Notes under the pieces: generated by a model
Databases searched by the model: none
Told to the model about the DNA's origin: nothing
The model's input: only the letters and a program-made list of their open reading frames with translations
NCBI GenBank assembly: GCA_023415935.1
Contig: JAEZIX010000046.1
Location: forward strand, 1-21,043
DNA: 21,043 bases
Direction: 5' to 3'
Source of the DNA: Cyanobacteria bacterium OH_CDB_20
Lineage (GTDB): Bacteria > Cyanobacteriota > Vampirovibrionia > Gastranaerophilales > Gastranaerophilaceae
Translations under genes and position numbers: made by a program
Shown here: positions 1 to 7,300 of the stretch, one piece after another
Layout of the letters: every line of letters begins with the position of its first letter
How positions within the stretch are numbered: the stretch's first letter is position 1

Positions 1-1083
1 CATACAAAGCACCGTATTTACTTCTTTTACTGCATTTAAATCTACCTGTCTGTAGTTTTCAAAAAGTTCTTCGTATCTTGCTTTTTGAAGTCTTAAATTC
101 GCAATTTTTGTTCCGCCTTTAAAAATATCAAAGGTTGCGCCAGCTAATAAAATCGCAATAGAATTGTTCCAAGAGAAAAACGTACCGGGCGCAATTGTAT
201 TGAATGCCCAAAGCCCTGTTATATTAAAAGATGGCAAAAGCTCTTTTCTTGCAACTCTTACATCAATTTTTGCCTTATCAAGCTCTCTTTCTGCTTTTAA
301 GACATCAGGTCTTGAAAAAATAACATCGCTTTTGATTTCATTTGGAATTTTAGAGATATATTCAAAATCTTCAAGTCTTCCTCGTTTTATATCATTTATA
401 TCATTAGGCGAAATACCTATCAAAACCGCAAAGTTATTTAGAACGATATTTTCCTGTTTAACAAGTGTTTCAAGTGTATTCTTTTGAGTTTCAAGATTTT
501 GTTTTACTGAATTCAAATTATTTGTATCAATAACGCCTTGCCTAAACATCTTCTCAGACCTTAAAAGCTGCTCTTCTGCTATTTTTACAACGTATTTTTG
601 AGAATTTATCAGATAATCGTATTGCAATATGTTTATGTAATTTGAAGCAACGTCTGATAAAAGAGATATATAAACGGCTTTTTGTTCTTGTCTTGCAGCT
701 TCATAACTTTTGATTGTACTTTTTGTTTTATCTCTGTTTTTAAGGAAAAAATCAGGCTCATAACTTACAACAAAAGGTAAAACAAAAGCATTATTATCTA
801 CATCAAAGTTTAGATGATTCGGAAGATTTAAACCAAGATAATCAGTGCTTACTCTCAATGATGGCAACTCTTTGCCAAATGATATTTTAGTCTGTTGTCT
901 ATATTGCTCAACTTTATATTTAGTTTTCTTTAAATCATGGTTATTCTGAATAGCTTGCGAAATATAGCAGGAAAGATACGAATCATTAAATCTGTCAAAA
1001 AAATCAACATTCACATCGACATCTGCTGCAACAACAACTTGTCCAACAAATAAGAATAACAGAATTAAAAGTTTTTTTATCAT
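1..1083 (-). CDS. TolC/OprM-type outer-membrane efflux channel, partial (C-terminus beyond window)
   Basis: Outer-membrane factor of a tripartite efflux or type I export system. It forms the channel across the outer membrane and periplasm. My translation gives 361 residues with no stop before base 1, so the C-terminal part is missing. Residues 1-20 form a signal peptide (MIKKLLILLF..., Ala-Ala end). No lipobox cysteine is present, so it is probably not a lipoprotein, unlike OprM/NodT. The family signature is at 258-290: RPDV (258-261), then a helix, then ARKELLPSFNITG, which matches the end of an OMF repeat. Long heptad-rich helices at 120-215 are the periplasmic coiled coil. The ATG (1083-1081) overlaps the tetR stop as ATGA. 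A Shine-Dalgarno AGGA (1095-1092) lies inside tetR with an 8-nt spacer, so translation is coupled. Adaptor and pump genes are likely further left; which pump type is unknown. Confidence 0.9.
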   Translation of the reverse strand, partial: MIKKLLILLFLFVGQVVVAADVDVNVDFFDRFNDSYLSCYISQAIQNNHDLKKTKYKVEQYRQQTKISFGKELPSLRVSTDYLGLNLPNHLNFDVDNNAFVLPFVVSYEPDFFLKNRDKTKSTIKSYEAARQEQKAVYISLLSDVASNYINILQYDYLINSQKYVVKIAEEQLLRSEKMFRQGVIDTNNLNSVKQNLETQKNTLETLVKQENIVLNNFAVLIGISPNDINDIKRGRLEDFEYISKIPNEIKSDVIFSRPDVLKAERELDKAKIDVRVARKELLPSFNITGLWAFNTIAPGTFFSWNNSIAILLAGATFDIFKGGTKIANLRLQKARYEELFENYRQVDLNAVKEVNTVLCM

Positions 1084-1706
1084 AAATCTATTCCTGCGTT
1101 TTGAAAGATCATTTTTGTATAATTTTTTACGTTGTTTTTAATTAAATTGATGTCGTCTTCCTCAAATTTTCCCTGCCCATATGGGGTTATGAATTTAGAA
1201 ATAATTCTAGGTGAATTTATTTGAGAAACAATAAAAAGAGTCTGATAAACAACCTCTCTTGAAGTCTCTTCGACATCAAGAATATCTGCCATAATTTTCC
1301 TCAAAAAAGGAATAACGGGTGGCATAAAAGCAGTCTTAGGGTTTTGCTGTTCCTTAACAAGAAACACCATCAACTTGCTCGACATTTGGCTATAAAGAAA
1401 ATCAACTATCTTATCAAGAGCATTTAAAAAAACTTCTGCCTTTTGCGTTTTTGCCAAATGAACAAATTTTTCAGGTTCAAAAAATTCATTCATATAAAGA
1501 ATTTGTTTTTCAAATAAATTTTTCAAAATAGAGTTATAAAGCCCCTCTTTTCCGCCAAAATGATATGAAATCATGCTTACACTTGTATTAGCCAGTCTGG
1601 ATATATCACGGATAGACGTTCTGTCAAAACCTTTGTCAGCAAATAGCTCTATTGCCGAATTTATTATTTTATCTTTTTTATTAATATTATTATCAAGATT
1701 TTCCAT
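1080..1706 (-). CDS. TetR/AcrR-family transcriptional regulator (CecR/YbiH-like)
   Basis: DNA-binding repressor, 208 residues, the usual family length. Residues 26-57 carry the TetR helix-turn-helix: GFDRTSIRDISRLA, then SVSMISYHFGGKEGLY, with the characteristic YHF-GGKEGLY ending. Residues 70-208 are the helical ligand and dimer domain. The stretch KEQQNPKTAF (around 119-128) and the following helices resemble the CecR (DUF1956) C-terminal type; this is a resemblance only. The gene overlaps the efflux channel by four bases, so the likely targets are its own promoter and the efflux operon, with a pump substrate as inducer. An 18-bp inverted repeat sits inside its promoter and supports autorepression. 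The ATG at 1706 has no Shine-Dalgarno, and the promoter geometry suggests a leaderless message. Confidence 0.92.
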   Translation of the reverse strand: MENLDNNINKKDKIINSAIELFADKGFDRTSIRDISRLANTSVSMISYHFGGKEGLYNSILKNLFEKQILYMNEFFEPEKFVHLAKTQKAEVFLNALDKIVDFLYSQMSSKLMVFLVKEQQNPKTAFMPPVIPFLRKIMADILDVEETSREVVYQTLFIVSQINSPRIISKFITPYGQGKFEEDDINLIKNNVKNYTKMIFQNAGIDL

Positions 1707-1712
1707 AAAAAC

Positions 1713-1741
1713 ATTATCGAACGAACGTTCGATTTAGTCAA
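1713..1741 (-). promoter_or_regulatory. tetR promoter
   Basis: On the minus strand TTGACT (1741-1736) and GATAAT (1718-1713) are separated by exactly 17 bp. This is a near-consensus housekeeping-sigma promoter. Transcription would be expected to begin about seven bases after the -10, at or within a base or two of the A of the tetR ATG (1706). Confidence 0.75.
1716..1733. promoter_or_regulatory. Probable TetR operator (inverted repeat)
   Basis: ATCGAACG-AA-CGTTCGAT: two perfect 8-bp arms around a 2-bp centre. It fills the spacer of the tetR promoter and overlaps the -10 box, so bound repressor would exclude RNA polymerase. Length and symmetry fit a TetR-family operator. That the adjacent TetR binds it is inferred. 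Confidence 0.8.
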
Positions 1742-1770
1742 GAATTTTTTTATATCCGGTTCACAATCTA

Positions 1771-1808
1771 CAAAAAACCATATAAAGACAAACTTTATAT
1801 GGTTTTTG
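1771..1808 (-). terminator. Rho-independent terminator after the sugar-kinase-like gene
   Basis: Perfect 15-bp stem AAAAACCATATAAAG (1773-1787) / CTTTATATGGTTTTT (1793-1807) with a 5-nt loop. The minus-strand transcript ends the hairpin in a run of U. It lies about 20 bp after the stop at 1830 and separates that gene from the tetR promoter. Its A/T symmetry could let it work in both directions. Confidence 0.88.
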
Positions 1809-1829
1809 ATTTATATAGATAGAAATTAA

Positions 1830-3104
1830 TTAATCTTTATTGGTGTATGGAATATCCATCCAATCGTTTTCTCCGACTTGTTCGCCATTGAGAATAAGGC
1901 TTCCACCTCCTGTATTATCTTCCATTTTCATATAAATGACTTTGAATTTCTTAACTTCAGCTAATGAAACCCCAACCGGATCAAGGTACGCCGGAATTCT
2001 TGCTGTAATCATTTGTTCAATATTCTTGCCATGATATGCAGGATTATGAGAAATGTCTTTGTTTATCTTGTCTATCAATTTTCCTGTTAGGAGCGCGGAT
2101 TTTGCTTTTGAATTTATTTTTATCGCACAAAGCCTTGCAATATCGTCTACAAACTTACCGACTGAGTATTTAGAGGCTTTATTAAACTCTTCTTGAGTTA
2201 TCGCACTGCCATCTTTTTTGATTACCAAATATGCATTTCCATCTTTTGTTTCTTTATGTTCAAATAAACCTGTATCCATTAATTTATGATATTCTTCAGA
2301 ATTATCTTCCATCCAAACTGGATATTGCGTTGCAATTTTGGCATTACCTGTTTTTACAAGTTTTTCTTTATCTAATTCTGACAATCTGAGAGATTTTGCA
2401 AAGTTACCTATCAATGCAGGAACTGAAGCTCCATCTGCTTCAAATGTCTTTCCTTTTGCTTTAGAGACAACATGCCCGCTTTCTTCTGCGATAATACGAA
2501 TTCTGCCTCTATCAACCTCAAACATGCCAACACCTAGTCCACCACCTGGCATAACTATGAGGTTTTTAGAACCCTTAGTAAGTAAGTCTCCATATTTATC
2601 TTCGTTTTGAAGTACTTCATTCAAAACACCGGCAACCGCGCCATACATATCGTTAGCAACTACAAGTTTAAAATGATCAGATACTTTAACTCCCCTTGCA
2701 GTGAGCATTCCCTGAATGTGATTAAAATCTATATCACGAAGCTGTGCTTTTGTGCTTGAGTCCCTTAAATTACTTATGATTTTAACCTTATTATTTTGAG
2801 ATTGGGCAGGCACAAATATTGCAACATTATCTAGGAATCTATCATCTTCAGGAAGATTGTAGATATTTTGCCTTACGATTGTAGCGATATTATCTGCAAT
2901 TCCACCCAAGAAACCTTGAGCTCCATTAATACCATTGGGACAAACAACTCCATCTTTTATAACAAAGGTCTTTGATTTATCTCGTGATTCCAATCTCCTT
3001 TTTATACTTGCCTCAGGAATACTAGCACCACAGTCCCCATAAACATTAAAACCAAAATTGACGTTATGTTTAGGGTAATTACTACCAATAGAACAAACTC
3101 TCAT
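1830..3104 (-). CDS. Glucokinase/ROK-like sugar kinase homologue (ASKHA fold), degenerate N-terminus
   Basis: Probable cytoplasmic protein of 424 residues related to glucokinases and ROK kinases, which phosphorylate sugars with ATP. Core elements appear in the right order and spacing: ND at 151-152 (putative catalytic Asp in VVANDMYGAVAG), the phosphate-2 motif PGGGLG at 186-191, and E-x-x-G-H at 207-211 (AEESGH), as in glucokinase. The N-terminal DxGGT phosphate-1 motif expected at the start of this fold is not visible, and the zinc motif of ROK proteins is absent. It is longer than the roughly 320 residues of E. coli-type glucokinase. The substrate is unknown and it may be inactive. I chose ATG 3104: a purine-rich AAAGAGAGA lies just upstream, whereas the in-frame extension begins with TTG at 3140 and has no clear ribosome-binding site. 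No terminator separates it from the upstream carbonic anhydrase gene (99-bp gap), so read-through is possible. Confidence 0.65.
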   Translation of the reverse strand: MRVCSIGSNYPKHNVNFGFNVYGDCGASIPEASIKRRLESRDKSKTFVIKDGVVCPNGINGAQGFLGGIADNIATIVRQNIYNLPEDDRFLDNVAIFVPAQSQNNKVKIISNLRDSSTKAQLRDIDFNHIQGMLTARGVKVSDHFKLVVANDMYGAVAGVLNEVLQNEDKYGDLLTKGSKNLIVMPGGGLGVGMFEVDRGRIRIIAEESGHVVSKAKGKTFEADGASVPALIGNFAKSLRLSELDKEKLVKTGNAKIATQYPVWMEDNSEEYHKLMDTGLFEHKETKDGNAYLVIKKDGSAITQEEFNKASKYSVGKFVDDIARLCAIKINSKAKSALLTGKLIDKINKDISHNPAYHGKNIEQMITARIPAYLDPVGVSLAEVKKFKVIYMKMEDNTGGGSLILNGEQVGENDWMDIPYTNKD

Positions 3105-3203
3105 AAATCTCTCTTTCTTCTTAATGAATTGCTTATACAAAAGTCAAAAAGCCTTTTCTTTGCTAGTTTGGAAGTTGGTTTTTACACAAATTAACAATAA
3201 GAT
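3105..3203. other. Intergenic region between carbonic anhydrase and kinase-like genes
   Basis: 99 bp, AT-rich. I see no hairpin terminator and no convincing -35/-10 pair. The purine-rich segment next to 3104 is the likely ribosome-binding site of the kinase-like gene. Confidence 0.6.
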
Positions 3204-3812
3204 TTATGGTTTTTTATGGTAGGCTTTAACCATTTCTATGTTTACATCTACAATCTTTTTATTTATACCTGTCTTCTCAGTAGTGTATTTTTTAATATCT
3301 TCTTCTTTTGTAATTATCGCACCAGGTACAATCGCAATGTTATCAGGAATAGTAACCTTAGCAATATAAGAATGAGCTCCTATTTCAACGTTATGGCCGA
3401 TTACAGCAGCATCTATTGTTGATTTAAAGCCAACAAATGTGTTATCACCAATATAAGAAGGTCCGTGAACCAATACTCCATGAGAGATTGATACATTTTT
3501 TGCTATGTAAATAGAATAATACTCGCCTTCTACATACATCAAGTTTTCGGTAAATATTCCATCGCCTTTGTTTGAAGCATACCCGTGAAGCACACAAAAA
3601 TCTTGAATATTTGAACCTTTACCTATATAAAAAGGTGTGCCCTCATCAGCTCTTAAAACAGCATTAACGATGTGAACATCCTCTTTTATGATTACATCAC
3701 CCGTGATTCTTGAGTGCCTTACTGTCGCGCTCTCATCAATTTGAGGCTCTTTTATCTCTTTGGGAAGATACTTGATGTCTTCGATAATTTTATTTTCTTC
3801 GATATGATTCAT
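3204..3812 (-). CDS. Gamma-class carbonic anhydrase (Cam / CcmM N-terminal type)
   Basis: Left-handed beta-helix enzyme expected to interconvert CO2 and bicarbonate as a homotrimer with metal at subunit interfaces. It has 202 residues and no signal peptide, so it is cytoplasmic. The hexapeptide-repeat body starts near 22. Three metal-ligand histidines are in place: H76 (CVLHG), H111 and H116 (SISHGVLVHG). RADEGTPF at 54-61 gives the equivalents of Cam Arg59, Asp61 and Glu62, and SNIQD (67-71) gives Asn73 and Gln75. Asn191 (DVNIE) lines up with Cam Asn202. The Cam proton-shuttle Glu84 position is Ala79, although the acidic loop 86-98 has several Glu residues. The closest remembered relatives are archaeal Cam and cyanobacterial CcmM rather than PaaY/YrdA proteins. 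A strong Shine-Dalgarno AGGAGA overlaps the stop of the upstream arsR gene (12-bp gap), so the two are cotranscribed. Confidence 0.85.
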   Translation of the reverse strand: MNHIEENKIIEDIKYLPKEIKEPQIDESATVRHSRITGDVIIKEDVHIVNAVLRADEGTPFYIGKGSNIQDFCVLHGYASNKGDGIFTENLMYVEGEYYSIYIAKNVSISHGVLVHGPSYIGDNTFVGFKSTIDAAVIGHNVEIGAHSYIAKVTIPDNIAIVPGAIITKEEDIKKYTTEKTGINKKIVDVNIEMVKAYHKKP

Positions 3813-3824
3813 AATTACTTTCTC

Positions 3825-4178
3825 CTATACATGCCATAGATTAAACAATTCGTTAAAAGATGTTAGTGTCTGAGGATCTGCTTCTGACGACATATAAAAC
3901 TCAATAGCACTTTCGATGACCTTTGCAACATTTGCATCTTTGACGTGATAATAAACGTGTTTGCCTTCTCGTCTTTCAACCACAAGATTGTTGAGCTTCA
4001 TCAGCTTTAAGTGCTGAGATACTCTTGACTGGCTAATATGTAACTTTTCAACAATAGAATGCACGTCGAGTTCTTGTTGTATCAACAGACCAAGAATTTT
4101 GACCCTATCTGGGTTTGATAAAAGCCCGAAAAAATCAGAAATAGATTTAAATATACTATTAAATTCTGCTCTATTCAT
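3825..4178 (-). CDS. ArsR/SmtB-family winged-helix repressor
   Basis: 117-residue repressor of the ArsR/SmtB family. Residues 12-32 form the dimer and first helices (FFGLLSNPDRVKILGLL). The helix-turn-helix spans about 40-62 with recognition segment SQSRVSQHLKLMKL, and the beta wing is REGKHVYYHV (70-79). The protein has no cysteine, so it is not an ArsR/CadC-type thiol sensor. At the alpha-3 sensing position, where ArsR has Cys-Val-Cys, it has Asp38-Val-His40; metal binding there is possible but unproven. I chose ATG 4178 because AGG (4188-4186) lies 7 nt upstream. An in-frame GTG at 4193 would add five residues but lacks such a site. It is first in an operon with the carbonic anhydrase and probably represses that operon through the inverted repeat at 4213-4240. 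Confidence 0.88.
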   Translation of the reverse strand: MNRAEFNSIFKSISDFFGLLSNPDRVKILGLLIQQELDVHSIVEKLHISQSRVSQHLKLMKLNNLVVERREGKHVYYHVKDANVAKVIESAIEFYMSSEADPQTLTSFNELFNLWHV

Positions 4179-4212
4179 TAAAAAACCTATCACAATTTAC
4201 ATGCTTACATAT

Positions 4213-4240
4213 TATCATATTATAATATCATAATATGATA
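4213..4240. promoter_or_regulatory. Inverted repeat upstream of arsR, probable operator and core promoter
   Basis: TATCATATTAT (4213-4223) and ATAATATGATA (4230-4240) are perfect 11-bp arms with a 6-bp spacer, 35 bp upstream of the arsR ATG. Minus-strand TATAAT (4224-4219) lies within it, so repressor binding would cover a likely -10 box. No good -35 was found. The design fits ArsR-family autoregulation. Confidence 0.65.
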
Positions 4241-4259
4241 CCGCAGTCATTATTCTTTC

Positions 4260-4300
4260 AAAAAAAAACTGCGGCCTCATTTTGAATAATAAAGCCGCAA
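4260..4300 (-). terminator. Rho-independent terminator of the giant adhesin gene
   Basis: Minus-strand stem TGCGGC (4299-4294) / GCCGCA (4275-4270) followed by nine U (4268-4260), about 30 bp past the stop at 4329. The loop is long (18 nt). A second downstream arm, CCGCAGT (4247-4241), is complementary to ACTGCGG (4268-4274), so an alternative hairpin is possible. Confidence 0.8.
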
Positions 4301-4328
4301 TTTTCAAATTAAAATCATATTATATTTG

Positions 4329-7300
4329 TTATTTGCTTGAAATACGAGAACTTCCACCTGCAGTTGAAAGCATATTCAAGTACAGGATTTTATTGGCTGT
4401 TGCTTTATCCAAGTTTATGAACTTAACACCAATTTTGCCATCAACAGCGCGCATTACTTGTCCTTCGGTTTTTATGTTTACATTACCAATTTTGATATCT
4501 AGAGGAATTACATCCCCAACTTTTGCATTGGTTGTATTTTCAAGCTCCATGCCTGTTTTAGAAATATTGAATACCTGTGCACTTGAATCTTTAGCACTTA
4601 CAGATATTTGCTGAGAGTCAAAACGTATTGATTCTCTTTTTGTATGACTGTCTGTTGCTTTATCAATATCCTTAAACTCAGGAGTGGTTGTCTTTTCCTG
4701 TATCTTGTCGTCTTTATATGTTTGTCTATAGAAACTATTTTCGTTTCTTGGTAAGTTTGTCACTTCGTATGGATTGTAGTGAACAGGTGGAGCCATTGTT
4801 TGCATTACAATTAGATCACCCATTTCTAATCCGAACGAACCCGTAAGAGCTGTATAAAGTTGAAGGGTTACATAAGTATCAAGAATCAACAACCTTCTGT
4901 AATCATTGTCAACTATTGTTTTCCAACGGTAATCTTCTCGACCGTCGTGAGGTACTACACTTCTATTTCCATTTCTGAATTCTGCGTAATTTGTAATAAT
5001 TGCATCTTTTATATCAAAGTTCAAGTCGTTAGAATTGATATATGAATTATTAGCATATAGATGTTGAAGTGCTAAACCACGATTTTCAAGCGAAGCATCA
5101 TCTTGATTATATGACAATGTTGCATCCTTCATTTTGTAATCCGTTCCCGGTATATATAGTGGGTTTGTGAATACAATAAGAGTAGTTATAATAGGTTGCT
5201 CATAATATGTTCTTGTTAGAGAGCTTCCCGTATATTGTTCAACCAGTGAAGGATAAACTCCTCTTAGGTCAAAATTCAACATACCTCCATTTCCGTATGA
5301 ATGGAAACCAGTTGCTTCAAGATCTTTTGTTGCTGTTGTATCAAGCGGATTGTTTGAATATAATCTTTCAGCTTTTTCTTCAGTAGTATAATTGAAGCTC
5401 GGTCTTGAAACAGTAGAAATATATGAACCAGGAGCATCATAAGCATGAGCAATAAAGTTATCGGATCTTATTATTACATCTGATTGAGTAGAGCTTCCAA
5501 TACCTTTTACAAAAGCATTAAAGATATTTAAAGTACTGTTTGGATTATCTCCACCATTTGCATCGAGCACTTCAATTCTAACTGTTTCAGGAACTGCTCT
5601 TCCGGTTGCGCCTTGGAGCGTAATTCTATCGTGAGGATATAACATATCGTCAAGGTCATTTCCAATAGTATCAATCAGGCCAAGATTATAGATAGTAAGG
5701 TTCTTACCTTTATCTGTTATATGAAGATTTTTTCCTGCTGTAATTGTTCTAATTGTAGTATTATCACCATTGAGTACTAATTTCATTGAACCATTTTTAG
5801 AAATTGCCTGCCAAATATTTGAACCTAGAGTTCCTGTATTATTTATATTTACATCATTTTCAGCTTCAAAACTTAACCAGCTGTTAACTCCGATATCTGT
5901 TTGTTCATAGTTAAATGCATTTCCTGCTTCACCTAGTCTATCACTTGTAATAATAGATATATTTTTACCTTTAACATTTGGTTGTGTTTTGTCAGTATTG
6001 GCATTTAGGATTGAATAGCCCTTGTAGTATGCTGTATCTACCGGCGCAGGATTTACATCTACCTGTTTCCAATCAGCTGCAGTGAGCATAATATTTCCAT
6101 CTGCTGTGATTGAATTTACTTTCATATCAGAATCTTTGCTTCTTATATTAATCAATCTTTCTGTTGATAGTGAGTCATTTGTAGCGCTAGCTGTGATTGT
6201 ACCTCCCACATTAACATTTACAGATTCAGTATAGTCTCTTGTTGAAGCGTTAACACTAAATCCAGGTTTTGCATTTGCTGTATAACCAATATCGCCATCT
6301 TCAACATCAATAGTTAAATTTCTAGCAGATTTCAATAATGTCTTATAAGCACTATCAAGGCTAGCAAGATTTTGAGATGCATTTTGAGTAGTTGTATCAG
6401 GGTCAACTATGCCGTTTAACAAGTTTCCTGTATCTATTGTAATTGTTATGTTTCCATTTTGAGCATTTACATAATTGTCATTAGTGGAAGCATATTCACC
6501 TATTGTTATATCTGAGTTATCCGCTATCAAACTAATATCATTATTAATTGCCTGTATTATACCTTGAACTATAATACCCAAAGCACCTTTATTTTGAACA
6601 ATAATATTTCCGGTTGTATTACTAATAAGTCCCGTCGTTGTCAGATTTATTCCTGAAGTAGATGTTGTATTTGTATTATTGACATTAACAAGTCCGTTAG
6701 CATTAATTACCCTGCCTGATATATCAATACCGCTATCACCTGCGTTTGTTATTACGGTGTTACCTGAAACATTATTATTTGTTGCACCTGCAATTTTAAT
6801 TGCGCCTGTACCTGAATTATCAAGAGTAAGAGTTCCTGTTGAATTTGAAACCAAACCTGTTGAAGCAATACTCAAGTCTCCTGCAGTATTAGTAAGTGTA
6901 GTAGAGCCTTTAGCATTTGTCACATTACCTGAAACAAGTATCCCGTCAGAACCACCTGTATTAGTTATTGCAAGTGCGCGAGCTGTACCACTAGGAGTTA
7001 GATTTTGAACATCTCCTTGAATTTCAATACCTTCTCCTGTATTTTTTAGTGAAATATCACCATTTGTATTTTTAACAAGGCCTATTACGCCTGAATTCTT
7101 TTCAACTAATAGCTTTCCACCTTTGTTATCAATTGTAAGGGCACCGCCTGTATTTTCAACTTTACCCGTTGATGCAATTTTGATACCTGAAGTTGTTTCA
7201 GTCGAATTGTTATTTATATCAGTTGTTCCATTTGCATTAGTTACTGTTCCTGATATTTCAACTCCATTTGCTCCCGAATTTGTTATGGTTGTGTTCCCTG

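Noticed and set aside
164..487. Plus-strand 107-codon frame
   Set aside because: It lies antisense to the TolC-type gene, whose minus-strand translation has clear family motifs.
2338..2610. Plus-strand 90-codon frame
   Set aside because: Antisense to the sugar-kinase-like gene, covering its PGGGLG region; no independent support.
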